Shown here in pieces: positions 11,623 to 23,854 of a stretch of 64,000 bases of DNA. The notes under the pieces are model-generated. The model made no database searches. It was not told the origin of the DNA and was given only the letters and a program-made list of their open reading frames with translations. A program made the position numbers and the translations under genes. Position 1 is the first letter of the stretch; the number at the start of each line of letters is the position of its first letter. Origin of the DNA: Rattus norvegicus (Eukaryota > Chordata > Mammalia > Rodentia > Muridae); contig NC_086036.1 of NCBI RefSeq assembly GCF_036323735.1, positions 23,115,564-23,179,563 on the forward strand, given 5' to 3'.

Positions 11623-11879
11623 AATATCTAAGTATGGTAAAAAGAAAATGCTATGGGAAAAATTTAATATATTTGCAATTTCTAACACAACCAAAAATGT
11701 AATATTTCTACCATTAGAGACTATATACAGAAAATTTCTAAGAAAGATATTTAATTGCTTTCTTTTTTTTACTTTTCAGAACAATATTTTATGACCTGAC
11801 ACCAATTTCTCTTTTAAAGTTTCTACTGCTCTACTAGAAAATATGAACAAAAACAACTTGTGAGGGATAGGAATATGGA

Positions 11880-12140
11880 AAGTTAGGGCAGGAACTAGGA
11901 GACAGAAGTTGATGTAGAGGCTATGAAAGGGTGTGGCTTACTGGTTTGCTCAGATTGTTCTAGAACCCAGGACCACTAACCCAAGGGTGGCACTGCACCC
12001 AGTGAGCAGAGTCTTCCCGTATAAGTCAATGAAAAACCCACTAAAAGTTTGCCCACAGTCCAATCTGGTGGGGTCATTTTCTCAATTGAATTTCCCTCTT
12101 TTCAAATGATTCTGGGTTTTGTCCAGTTGGTATAAAACCA
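11880..12140 (-). mobile_element. Diverged rodent interspersed repeat, minus orientation
   Basis: Reversed relative to the copy at 28,955-29,372, it shares ordered blocks: CCAGGACCACTAACCCAAGG, then TCATTTTCTCAATTGAATTT, then a Val-Gln-Leu-like GTCCAGTTGGTATAAAACCA end. Highly diverged, so old. Family not assigned. Confidence 0.55.
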
Positions 12141-12502
12141 TAGATATATTTAAAATTGGGGTACATCTTTTAAAATGTCATTGCTTAAAATTATCTTGGG
12201 ATTACAGTGTTTAAATTAAACAAAAGTCTTTAAGCAAAAATAATTTGTTTAGGATGAAATGTTCACGTATCTGCTTAAAAGCATGAAGATTGGACAGTGT
12301 ACTTTATCTATTTCAAGAAGAAACAAATCAGCAGGTCTAAGATCTCTGTTTACTCCAGCTTGAGGCTCTACAAAGGATTGAGAAAATAGATTGAGTCATA
12401 GGTTTCCAAAACTACAATTTTTTTCTAATTTACTCCAATTCTTTTCTCTTAACTGAAAATGTGTTTGATCATAAGTGTGTCAAAGTTGTCTTCCAAGTAC
12501 AT

Positions 12503-13091
12503 GAGCATATACTGAATGAGCATATACTGAAGGAACATACACTGAAGGAGCATATATGGAAGGAGCATATACTGAAGGAGCATATACGGAAGGAGCATAT
12601 ACAGAAAGACCATATACTGAAGGAGCATATACTGAAGGAGCGTATACTGAAGGAGCATATACTGAAGGAACATATACTGAAGGAGCATATACTGAAGGAG
12701 CATATTGAATAAGCATATACTGAAGGAACATATACTGAAGGAGCATACACTGAAGGAGCATATACTGAAGGAGCATATATGGAAGGAGCATATACTGAAT
12801 GAGCATATACTGAATAAGCATATACTGAATGAGCATATACGGAAGGGGCATATACTGAGTGAGCATATACTGCATGAGCATATACTGAATGAGCATATAC
12901 TGAATAAGCATATACTGAAGGAGCATATACTGAAGGAGCGTATACTGAAGGAGCATATACTGAAGGAACATATACTGAAGGAGCATGCACTGAATGAGCA
13001 CATACTGAAGGAGCATGCACTGAATGAGCATATACTGAGTGAGCATATACTGCATGAGCATATACTGAGTTAGCATATACTGAATGAGCAT
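12503..13091 (+). repeat. 15 bp minisatellite, about 39 units
   Basis: Tandem copies of GAGCATATACTGAAG with common variants (TGAAT, GGAAG, TGCAT, and GAA or AAG at the unit start). Because 15 is divisible by three and the unit lacks stops in several frames, both strands carry long artificial frames (for example 184, 183 and 203 codons on the minus strand). A unit two bases short near 12,700-12,712 shifts the phase once. Variants are interspersed and partly in higher-order runs. Confidence 0.97.
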
Positions 13092-13098
13092 GACTGAA

Positions 13099-13303
13099 AG
13101 TTGGATTATACTGGGTGCTCAGGGGTCATCTGCTGACTATCTTCAATGAAAAGGTCATCTGCCTGAATGACATCATACACCCCTTCTAAAGTCAATGTAT
13201 TCTGAGAAGTAAAATATATTTATAGAACTAGGTGAAGACTTCTTAATTCTCACTGTAACTTTCATTGTGGAATATATTAACTTTTTGGTAGATTTTAAAG
13301 AAT
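13099..13303. other. Rit2 intron, unassigned
   Basis: Short apparently unique spacer between the minisatellite and the next L1 tail. Confidence 0.4.
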
Positions 13304-13532
13304 GTTGACTGGGCTGCCTTGTCTGGCCCAGTGGGAGAGGATGTGCCTAGTCTTCCTGTGACTTGATGTGCCAGCATGGGTTGATACCTAGAGGAGCCCT
13401 CCCCTTTTCAAAGGAGAAGGAAAGGAGGGATGGGGAAAGGGGTTGGGAAGAGGGGAGATTGTGATCAGGATGTAAAGTGGATAGATTAATTAATTAATGG
13501 GGAAAGCCAAAATAAATAAATAAACAAAAAAT
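13304..13532 (+). mobile_element. 5'-truncated L1 3' end (older Lx-like type)
   Basis: GGGCTGCCTTGTCTGGCCCA and a later GGATGTAAAGTGGATAGATT with AATAAATAAATAAAC correspond to the 3' UTR and tail of an older rodent L1 subfamily, different in the tail from the copy at 7,320. Confidence 0.75.
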
Positions 13533-15025
13533 GCTGTTAAAAATTGAGTGACATTTATTCTAAATAAGCAGTAGAGCCTCCTTTTCTATAGTTGATGTAT
13601 TTTAAACATGTGACTTTCTCTCTTCTCTGTGGGGTATCTATGAAATTAGGATTATGAAAGAGGTATCTATACTGGTGTTATGGTAGCTTCTGAATGCAAA
13701 AGATACAGCGGAAAAATTATATCCAAAACCATGAAATACAGTAACAAGGGCAAATGTAAAAATTGTAAAGAGTTAAATTTTCTAAACCAATTAGTATTAT
13801 TTAAGAACAAAATCATCACAGTTCAAAGATGGACAGAATATCTAATAGTGTAACTTACTTGTTCATTAACAATAAGATAATCACTAAGAGGTGTTTCTCC
13901 ATTCTCCCGTGTGTGTATGCAGGTAGGGTAGAGAGGGGTGAGGAGGGAGGAACTTAGACTTGAAGGATGACATACAGATTGGATGGCGGCACCAATTGGT
14001 TGAGGAATGGTGCTCAGCTGAAGCTGGAGAGGAGAAGCGACTCTTCAGTTCTCCATTTCTACTTTTAATTTTTCCCTTGTATAGAATTCCTTCTGTTGCT
14101 TCCATATTTTTCCATAAACTACTGGTAATAGAAAGAAATCATCCTTTCCAGGGTCTAAGGCACCTATTTATCTTCACTGACTGATATTAGCCAATGATGG
14201 ATGAAACACAGACACATAATGGATATTGAAAGTCAATATTACCACTCATTGTTTATTTGTTCCATGCTGACAACTTTGTACTCAGTGAAACAAAAAAGAA
14301 AAATAGACGTTTTCAACAACATTTTCTTAAGTCTTTTGTCATTTAGAAAAGGCTCCGCGTCTTTAGGTAATGAATTACTATTGATACTAGGATGCCTGTA
14401 CTGACATCTGCCTCCATGCCATTCTCCTTATCTGTATTCTTAAAGAATAATTAATGGAGACAATTATTAGAACTTCTTTTGCATGATGGAACTGCAGGCA
14501 GTTCTGAAGTTCTCAGAGTTTAAGATGTGTGCAATTTATCATAGGAGTTAGCAAAGACAATCTTATACATACCATACGAGAACGCAATTTATTATTGGTT
14601 ATACAGATGCATCCTGTCAAGATGGCAATCTTTTAATAAAATTATATCCTGTAATTTTAGAGAATTATTAGTAAGGAATAGATGTTACCATACAATTGAA
14701 GTTGAAGACTTCCTTATCATAGGTTTAGAAGAAAATAAACAAAGTGTAACACATGTGATTTAAGGGTTTCAATCATAGTTCACGATGCCTAAGCATTCTT
14801 CTTGACTTGAGGATTCTCCTTCTTACATTCGATAATTCTGCAATAACCAAAAGTTGGTCATAGACTAGCCAAATTCTTTGCGAGCTTCCTAGCTCAGAGT
14901 ATTATGTGAGTTTTTGCTCTCTTACCTTTTTACACTATCCTTAGTACCTGAAATTACCCTTCTTGAACCATTAATGCTTCAAAGTTCTGGACTCACTTTC
15001 TAAAACTGTTGTTTTTCTTCCAACT
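13533..15025. other. Rit2 intron, unassigned
   Basis: Several frames of 60-75 codons occur (13,884-14,404) on both strands with no recognisable product. No repeat was identified. Confidence 0.5.
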
Positions 15026-15036
15026 CAGAGTTCTTT

Positions 15037-15426
15037 TTTTTTCTCCATCTTTATTAAATTGGGAATTTCTTATTTACATTTCAAATGTTATTCCCTTTCC
15101 TGGTTTCCAGACCAAGATCTCCCTAGTCCCTCCCCCTCCCCTTCTATGTGGGTGTTCTCCTCCCCATCTTCCACCCGTTACTGCCCTCCCTCCAACAATC
15201 CTGTTCGTTGGGGGCGTCCAGCCTTAGCAGGGCCAAGGACTTCCCCTTCCACTGGTGCCCCTACTAGGCTATTCATTGCTACCTATGAATTTGGAGCCCA
15301 GGGTCAGTCCATGTATAGTCTTTGGGTAGTGGCTTAGTCCATAGAAGCTCTGGTTGGTTGGCATTGTTGTTCATATGGGGTCTCAAGCCCCTTCAGCTCT
15401 TTCAGTCCTTTCTCTGATTCCTTCAA
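15037..15426 (-). mobile_element. 5'-truncated young L1 3' UTR with target duplications
   Basis: The minus strand reads the rat L1 3' UTR, closely matching 45,070-45,440 of the full-length element here. It is bracketed by exact CAGAGTTCTTT copies at 15,026-15,036 and 15,427-15,437. The plus-strand frames at 15,009-15,337 are translations of its reverse complement. Confidence 0.92.
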
Positions 15427-15437
15427 CAGAGTTCTTT

Positions 15438-17109
15438 AATAAACAACAGAAACTTCACAAAGGAAAGCTGATAGCAATGTGTGTAACATTCTACCTTCTT
15501 ACCACATCATATCTATTTACATCAATAATGGCATTAAGTATACTCTGATTCTATATATTATTTCTACATTATGTTCATAGAATTTTGGGGTTAGGAGGTC
15601 AGAAATGATAGGTAAGATATAGGATAATTCTGATATATTGGAATGAAAGGTCAAAACCAAAAGGACAAGATGGATTGCCATAGAAATCTTATGTTGTGGT
15701 TAATATAACATTATAATTATAAAGTATGGCACAAGCTAAATCTTGTATAGTACCCATTCAAATGAGAAAACATGTAAATGTTGAACTCAGATGTATACAG
15801 TTATATGGCACAACTAAGTTAGAGGCTTGGAATAGATTATGACAACATTAATAATTTTCAGGGTGTTTCTCTATACTGAACTTTTAAAAACCGTGAATGG
15901 CTCTGATGGTTACAACAGATCTTGAACTGTATTATATTCAACTCCTCCTTCACTACAGCCCTAAGGTGAGCAGCTGACAGCAGGGGTTCTTCTAGCCCCC
16001 AGTACATTGGCTTGGGCACTGACTTAGCAGAGAGTCAAGCAAGGAACCAGCAGAAACAGGTTATTGTTCAGTGTAAACTTAAAGAGTTGAATCTCGGCTA
16101 TTGTGTCTAAGGCTGTTGTTCTTAAACCACTCCAATGGTCAGAGACATCCATTCAGAGGGAAATGGAGTCCTCCTTTCTGTAACTTTATACCTTTATAAA
16201 ACTTTATCTCTCTAGATAACCAAAGACAACGTACTTTAAGTTATTGAAAAGCAAATACAATCAGTGTACTGTTTTATAAAACTTTTCCAAATACATGTTA
16301 CAGTGATTTGAAAATGACTTAAATCTAAAATATAAACCCAGATTATTTGGTTAAGTTTTCTTCTGCTTTTGTTCTTGTTAACTATAGCACTACCGTTATA
16401 CCACTCCAGATCTCTAGCTTTGAGTGAATTATAGGCCGATGACTGTTGAACTAGACATGGTAGTAGTGAGTCTTGGCTTCTTAAATCTTCAAGACTTCCA
16501 TAGTTTCCTTCATAAACAATGACATAATAAGAACTACCTGGAAGTTATAATTGAGCCAATACTGCCTGGTAGAGACTCTCCCCATCCTATGACTATGGTA
16601 TGACTATACCTATAACTACAGGTATGACTATGATGCTTAAATTACAATGAAGCTCATCACAAGTCATGTGGGCTGTTATTAAACACTTTCAGAATTATTT
16701 GTTTGTCATTTCATATACCTTGTTGCAAGGTTTTTGTACGCATTAGGAGAATTATCATCATATTATAAATAAAGGACTCCAGGGAGTTTAGGATACTTGC
16801 CTATAATCATATAAGAAACATACCTGTACATCAACATCAGACATTTAACCTGTTCTTAGAGTAACACTGGTCAGTGTACCTCTGTGGGACATTTCAAAAA
16901 TCCTTATGCAGTGATAGTTTTCCCATTAATACTCTGATTGATTGTTCAGGTCTTATCTATGCAGCTAGTGCTGGGACAGACAGTGTCATAATAGACTTCT
17001 GGGTGTCCTGTCTCTTACAACCTTTCTGCAGCTCTTCTGAGCCAGAGAGGCAAACACTGTGCTACACTTAGAGCCATTGAAAATGGAGCCCAATATATCT
17101 GTTGGTCTC
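15438..17109. other. Rit2 intron, unassigned
   Basis: No supported gene. Frames of 60-65 codons occur by chance. No repeat family recognised. Confidence 0.5.
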
Positions 17110-17363
17110 TGCATTATGACCTGTTGTGGATTTCTCTAATGATTTCCATTTGCTATAAATAGAAGCTTCTTTAATGAGGAGACTCATGAAGAAATCTCAG
17201 GGAGTTCCACCCCTACACAAAGAAGTACAAGCAACTAGTCACTGCCGAGAGAATTAACCTTTACCAAGGATGGGCTCCTTAGTTGAATATCCAATACAAA
17301 GTGGTCAATCTCGAAACTATACACACGATCAACAAAACAGACTCAAGGTTATATTTATAGTCT
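17110..17363 (+). mobile_element. Old L1-like 3' UTR, left part of an interrupted copy
   Basis: The text TGATTTCCATTTGCTATAAA and the run up to CAACAAAACAGACTCAAGGT is typical of an old rodent L1 3' UTR. The match continues after 17,757, so the copy was split by another repeat. Confidence 0.55.
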
Positions 17364-17756
17364 TTGTTAGGGTTTCTATTGCTGTGATAAGTCACCATGA
17401 CCAAAAGCAACTTGGGTAGAAAAGGTTATATTTTAACTTATACCTCCACATCACAGTCTATCACCGAGGACAGGAACACAAACAGGATGGGAAACTGAAG
17501 GCAGGAGCTGATACGAAGACAATAAAGAAACACTGCTTGTTATTCATGGCTTTACTAAACTATGGTTTCATGGCTCTCTTATTCCAACCAGGACCGGCTG
17601 CATAGGGATGACTCCGCCCATTGTGGGAGGTTCTTTCTAAATAGATCATTAATCAAGATAATGCACAAAGGCTTTCCTACAGGCTACTCTGGTGAAAGCA
17701 GAGGTTCCCTCTTCCATAAAGACTCTAGTTTATGTCATGTTGGCCAAAACTACCCA
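17364..17756 (-). mobile_element. Rodent interspersed repeat nested in an old L1-like copy
   Basis: Reading TTAGGGTTTCTATTGCTGTG to GTTTATGTCATGTTGGCCAA, this is the reverse of the family at 28,955-29,372. Its ends fall within an L1-like 3' UTR, so it inserted later. The family could be a non-autonomous DNA or LTR element; I cannot settle which. The 109-codon frame at 17,562-17,891 crosses the junction and is not a gene. Confidence 0.6.
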
Positions 17757-17940
17757 GGACATATATGTAACAATAATCAAAGTAAAAGAGACTATCGACT
17801 TGAGATTTGGAAGGGCATGAAGGTTTTTGAGAGAGGGATGATGGGAGGGACTGGAGATAAAGAAAGTAGGAAATCATTTAATTGTTTTTAACTAAAATGT
17901 TTAAAATAAATATTTTAAATGTTGAAAAATAAAAACATAA
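17757..17940 (+). mobile_element. Old L1-like 3' UTR, right part of the interrupted copy
   Basis: ATGTAACAATAATCAAAGTA, then GACTATCGACTTGAGATTTG, a G-rich GGGATGATGGGAGGGACTGG and an AT-rich tail complete the 3' end begun at 17,110. Confidence 0.6.
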
Positions 17941-20265
17941 TATAGAAAAAATGGCTTCCAGCATACAAACTCAGTATATATTGATTTGGAATTTAACTAG
18001 ATGATAAAGGATAAGTAAGCTTAACAAGTTGCACATCATACCAACCATGTATGTATGTATAACTATGTATAACATTTCTTATTACTTTCAGTGACTTGCT
18101 GCATTATCTGAAGCCAGAGGCAGAGATTAAGCTTCATCCTGCCAAACGCAGTTCTTTGCATGTAGCACCTACCTCATAAATACTTGGTGATTATATTATT
18201 TGATAGATTATGATTTTTAATGTAACAAGAAACAAACAGGTATTATCAAATATTGACAAACACTAAATAGTATTTTTTATTTTTAAAAAACTATGAAGTA
18301 AAGACCCTTGTTCCATTCTACCACACAAGACTGAGCTCCACATGAGAAAAGTTTTTCACTGTATCTGACATTCACTAGTCATTAATATGTCTACTGTTGT
18401 ATCTGAATACTTGATTCACTCAAATTTGCTTGTCTATGTTTACCTTGACTCTGTTCCGTCATTTTCTGTCATTCTCTTTGTAACATTCCACTGTCTTAGG
18501 GTGCTCAAGACAGAATTTCACGCAAGGTTTTGACACCTTAGAACTCGGTTTGCAATTCTACATTAAGAGAACACATGAAGCCATTGCTTCCATTGAAGTT
18601 AACTGTATTTTGTCTCCTGTTCCAAATCCCAGTCAGCTTTTGTAAATGTGGTCTGTGGAGATAGCACAATGAACTGACTACCTCATCCAGTTGGGGCTTC
18701 AAGACAACCAGGATGAGAACAATGTGTCCCTTAGAGACAGTTTTTAAAAATGCCTAAGTCTCAGACAGGGACTAATCTAAAACTTCTTGGAGAAAAACTG
18801 AATGATTTCCAGTAACTCGTTTAGTAAAAGAAACTATCATCTGACATATTAGAAAAGATGGTCCAGAAGAAATCAGGGAAAATTTACATAAACAACTGAA
18901 GGAGAAATAAAGCATGCAAGAAATAAGAAGAATTTTGATTTACATTACATCTCACCAGCTCTTCAGACAAAAGCATATGTCTTTATGTTCATGGAGTTAC
19001 TCAAAATGTTTACTAATAAAGCATACAGTTGCTTTCCATGGATAATGATTAATCTCTTCTATTTAACATTTTTTCCAGAAAAATCTGAAGGATATTATGC
19101 ATCTCTTTTTTTTATATAGCAGTAAATATACTTTACTAGAGGAACAGCCCTAACTGATTTGCCTCTGTTGACTCTCTGACACATGGCTATCAGTCACCCA
19201 TGTGCATCCTCCATTTGGTGCCCTGGTGTCTTGTCCTCTTCATCATCCAACATTCATGGAGACCTCCCAAGCAACATGGTTCTGGATGAGGCCTCACAGT
19301 GAGAGTAGCAAAGAACCTGGGAAACATTCCCATGGATTTTCCAGCTCTCTGCACTCTAGTTTTAAAAGCTGTCCTGTTGCTTGATCTATCTGCCTGATGC
19401 TCTGATAATGGAAATGTTTCCTAGAATTGTAGAAAAGAGGCTTCTGGTAATTTAAAAACAAATTGCTGTTATTATAGATGGGTCATTCTAATTCTTAAAT
19501 TGTGCTTTACTTTTTTCTGTTATAGATTAGCCTCCCAGAGTTTATTATCCCTGTGGGGTATTCAAAGTCTGTTTCTGAAACTAAACGTAAGTCTAAATAT
19601 ACCGAATCCGAGAGACGCTGCTGTGGTGGAAGCTGTAGCTCACTGTCTGCTAATCACAGTCATTTTCTTCTACATTGAGCTGTCAATCATGCTGTGTATG
19701 GGATTCACCTCAGTGTCTATTACTTAAATTAACTCATGGGCATCCCTCCAGATGTATGACAGCAGTGTTAATCTAATGCATTACTATTCACAAGCTCTTG
19801 GGTAGATTTTGATAGTGTGTTTACTCTGCCTTTGGGACAACCAGAAGTTCATGCTCAGAGGAGAAGAGCGCCCTAGAAAACCAGTGATTGCTCCTCAGAA
19901 AATTTACATAAATTTTCTCAATTTTCAAAAAGGAGTCATGGTTTTCTTACAGAGAAGGCAATATGGGGAGTGTATGAATCAGGGAAAAGGTACAATGTCA
20001 TGATGGTAAAAGACAGCATCACTATGCAGGCTGAGCTTAACATTAAAAAGCAACGAACAATGTTATAAGCAGTTTTCTGTCCTCACTGTGGCATCTCATC
20101 TAAAATCAGGTAGCTTGGGATTGCCCTGTGAATGTCTGGTGAGGAAGAGGACAAGACACCAGGGCATCAAGTGGAGCATGTGCATGAGTGACTGACAGCT
20201 GTGTGTCAGAGTGGGAACAGGGATAGATTTATTAGGGCTGTTTCTCCAGCAAAGTATATCTACTG
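17941..20265. other. Rit2 intron, unassigned
   Basis: About 2.3 kb without a supported gene or repeat. Frames of 60-75 codons at 19,202-20,003 are unremarkable. Confidence 0.5.
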
Positions 20266-20269
20266 AGAT

Positions 20270-20325
<56 letters not shown>

Positions 20326-20342
20326 GTAGGTAGGTAGGTAGG

Positions 20343-20393
<51 letters not shown>

Positions 20394-20402
20394 GTAGGTA
20401 GG

Positions 20403-20437
<35 letters not shown>

Positions 20438-20466
20438 GTAGGTAGGTAGGTAGGTAGGTAGGTAGG

Positions 20467-20522
<56 letters not shown>

Positions 20523-20523
20523 A
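20266..20523 (+). repeat. Compound (GATA)n / (GGTA)n tetranucleotide array
   Basis: GATA runs alternate with three blocks of GGTA (about 20,323-20,345, 20,391-20,405 and 20,437-20,470). The Tyr-Leu-Ser-Ile and Tyr-Leu-Pro-Thr frames on the minus strand are translations of the array. Confidence 0.97.
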
Positions 20524-21238
20524 AGGTCACATGCAATATCCTTCAATATCTCCAGAAAACAAAAATTGATAAATAGAAGATATTAAGCCTTATCCACGGA
20601 GGGCGGTATCTGGTGCATTATGAAATAGCATGAACACAAAGACACATGATCTTGTCTGAAGAACTGGTAAAACGTAAACCATAACACAAAGACAGAACGG
20701 GCAGGTCTTACATTAAATAAATAGCTTCATTAATTTCCAGCAGCAATAGTTACTAGGGCACTGGTCACGAGCTCTTTGTATTTGCTGCTTGTCTAGGAAG
20801 AGAAGGTTTAGGTACAAAGAAACATAAATTCCACGGGCAGTTTATAGGGCACCTGAGTAAGGCAATGAAGAGGAGTCAGCTGTCTGCTGGTTCATGGTCA
20901 GGTGGACACATTGATGAAAACTACCAGGATTTTACGGTTATAGCACTACCTACCATAATAATAGCATCCTCAAAATGAGAATTCTGCAAGGCAAACTCTC
21001 TCAGATGTCCTGCATCCCCTTCAGAAGTTTATTTGCTGCTGTTATTTATCTTAGTGACCTACCTGTAAATGCCTGTTCGGGCTCTGTTCTTGACTTTAAA
21101 AGTGGGAATTAAATGAATTCATCTAAACAACATAACATGCCTGCCCATGGTAGACAAGTAGCAGCTGTCTAGCTGGATACTGCTACATAATCAATAAGGC
21201 TAAGCTCCCTCAGAGCCTTTTCATAATATTTGTGATGG
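20524..21238. other. Rit2 intron, unassigned
   Basis: No supported gene or repeat. Confidence 0.45.
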
Positions 21239-21817
21239 TGTCTTAGTCAGTGCTCTAGGTCTGTGAAGAGACAACCCTGACCAAGGCAACTATCATAAGA
21301 GAAAGCATTTAACTGGAGACTTACTTATAGTTACAGAGACTTAGTGCATTATGAACATGGCGAGACCCATGTCAGCAGGCAAGCAGACACTGCAGCAGTA
21401 ATTGAGAGCTACATCCTAACTCCTAGTCAGAGGAAGAGGGAAGGAGGCAGCGAGAGAGGGAGAAGGAGAGGGAGAGAGAGGGTGGGAGGAAGAAGGGAGG
21501 GGAGAAAGAGAGGGAGAAGGGAGGCAGGGAGAGAGGAAGAAGGAGAGAGAGGGAGAGGAAGGGGAGGGAGACGAAGAGGAAGGGAGAGAGGGGGGAGAAG
21601 GAGAGGGAGAGGGAGAGGGAGAGGGAAAGGGGGAGAGAGCCTTACTGAACATGGTATGAGCTCCAAGTCCATGTGGTATGGGTTCAAGCCCACCCCAGTG
21701 ACACCCTTCCTCCAAGAAGGCCACACATCCTATTCCTTCTAATTTAGTGTCACTCTCTGGTGGCTAAGAATTCAAATATATGAACCTATAGTGGCCATTT
21801 TTATTAAAACCACTACA
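21239..21817 (+). mobile_element. Solo LTR-like rodent repeat containing a purine tract
   Basis: The element begins TGTCTTAGTC and ends AAAACCACTACA, so it has TG...CA ends. It matches the two terminal copies at 27,368-27,619 and 28,912-29,690. An expanded GA/GGGA tract sits in its middle. Frames here (132, 102 and 99 codons) reflect the purine tract. Family name not assigned. Confidence 0.6.
21424..21637 (+). repeat. Homopurine (GGGA/GAGA)n tract
   Basis: About 210 bp are nearly all A and G on this strand, in irregular GAGA, GGGA and GAAG units, with few interruptions (GC, GT and C bases). Confidence 0.9.
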
Positions 21818-23611
21818 GAAGGCTTATATGTATGTTTCTCTACACCTTAACATTTTACTAATAAAGAGAATGTTCAAGGTGTTAAAAATGACCCGAGTTA
21901 TCAGAAAAGCTAAGTCACCCTGAAAATCCATAGATACCACAGCATATTGAATATAAAAACTAACAAAAGTTATATTTCTCTCAGTATTGAGCATACTTGT
22001 CACCAAAACAAATAAACATTTATTGCAAAAGATTATTGGGAATCTTTCCAGGAAGTTCTCTCCTAGGAATATATATACTTACAGGAACCATGGCTTTTAA
22101 AAAATAATACTGGTCATATTTTAGGCTGAGAAATGGCCAGTGTGGGACTGTGTAAATGGTGGCACTTGTGGAACAAGCAGTTGACACTTGACAGCCATCT
22201 TGCTACACCTTGAAGATATTGAAGAAATAAATCATCAAGCCTATAAAGAATTGAATTCTGAAACCTCATGATTGGGAAAAAAGGCAAACACAACAGAGAT
22301 GTGGAGGGTGGATTTGAGGCACTAGACACGTCTGAAAAGCCCACAATATCAGAGAGGATCTTGTGGTGATGAGTCACTTAGGTTTTGCCATAGGGGTTGG
22401 CCATGACAGGAGCTTCTCACTAGACATGATTGTTACAATCCTCGAATCACCATCTTCAAACAGAGAAACCTATGTCTCGTTACTGCCCTAATCAGTAGCA
22501 ATTAAAATGTCCAAATATATTATCTATACTTGTGAAGTTTTCTCTTCCATGGTCTGAATTCTGAAAAAGCAGTCCTTTACTCTAGCTTCTATGATGGAGT
22601 TTACACAGGCAAACCCACCCTTTGAAGGTGTTATATAAATTCAGTGCCAGCAGAGACATTTTGTGGATAAACTACATGACTCGGTTATTTATTAAAGAAG
22701 GAAAATAGCTAATAAAAAGATTTATTCATATTATATACGGGTACTCTCTAACACCCCTTCTATTGTACCCTAATATATTATAATCAGCAGACCAATTTGG
22801 GGCCCTCTTTGATATTACAATCTCCTTTATTGTTAGAGTTAAATCACAGAGGCCTCTCGCCCTTGGCTTTCCTAATGTGGAACACTATATATAAAATGAG
22901 TTACTGCAAATAAGACAAGGGCTGTTGCCATAAACCTGTCAACTTCGTCTCTGGGATTTTCCTTCCAAATAGCATGACAGACTTCTAACAATTACTTTGC
23001 ATTGAAAAGAGGCAAGCCTCTATTAAACTTGGGCATTTATGGGTCTTGTGTTTCAGTGCATTCCCAGCAACGCAAAGGCATTGGGAATATTAAGCATGAA
23101 GCTTTTTGAACTGTTTGGGGGGTGAAGGGCCGCTGTGTGTGCACGCATTAAGCTGGAACTCTGTGTTTGTTAGCACAAGAGATGCTCACTTGGCAGTGGA
23201 TAACATTTCAGTTGTAGTCCCATGCAGCTTTCTTCACTCTGCTAAGGCACATCAAATGGTTCCGGAGGAAGCAGGAGCTGGCTTTGTGTGGGAATCGTAT
23301 CAACCATGAAACCACCCTTCATTGCTTATATTCGTCTAAAGCTGAGACAGATGTGGCAAGTGTCTTGGCCCAAGAAATTAGAAACAACTCATATGCCAAC
23401 AGCTGTAGAAAACGTTCAGTCTGTTTCTGCCCAGATAACCCAAAATACTATGCTAATCTCTCTTGATAGGTAAAAGCAAGGCAGCATAATATGAAGATAT
23501 AAAACAAATCAGAACTACACTAGAACACTTATTTTTTCATAATATCTGGTATTTTATTATTCTTTTATTTAAAGCAGTGATGAAAATGAAAAAATGCCCT
23601 CTGATTTTCAA
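21818..23611. other. Rit2 intron, unassigned
   Basis: Short frames on both strands, none recognisable. No repeat assigned. The stretch at 23,040-23,470 is less AT-rich and looks unique. Confidence 0.5.
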
Positions 23612-23854
23612 ATACACACACACATACATACACACACACATATATATATACACATACATACACAAACATATATATATACACACACATATATACACACACA
23701 TATATATACACACATACACATATATAAACATACACACATAAATATATATGCACACACACATATATATACACACACATATATATACACACATTTATATATA
23801 TACACACATATGTACACACACACATATATATGTATATACACACACACACACACC
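23612..23854 (+). repeat. (CA)n/(TA)n compound microsatellite
   Basis: Interleaved runs of CACACA, TATATA and CATA units for ~240 bp. All frames of 60-97 codons across it are translations of the repeat. Confidence 0.97.

Noticed and set aside
12449..13091. Long minus-strand frames of 184-203 codons
   Set aside because: They are translations of a 15 bp tandem repeat, open in several frames on both strands, with no start context or splice signals.
12503..13091. CRISPR-like array
   Set aside because: Units are contiguous 15 bp repeats with no unique spacers, and the DNA is mammalian.
20096..20546. Frames of 104-146 codons on the minus strand
   Set aside because: Translations of the GATA/GGTA array.
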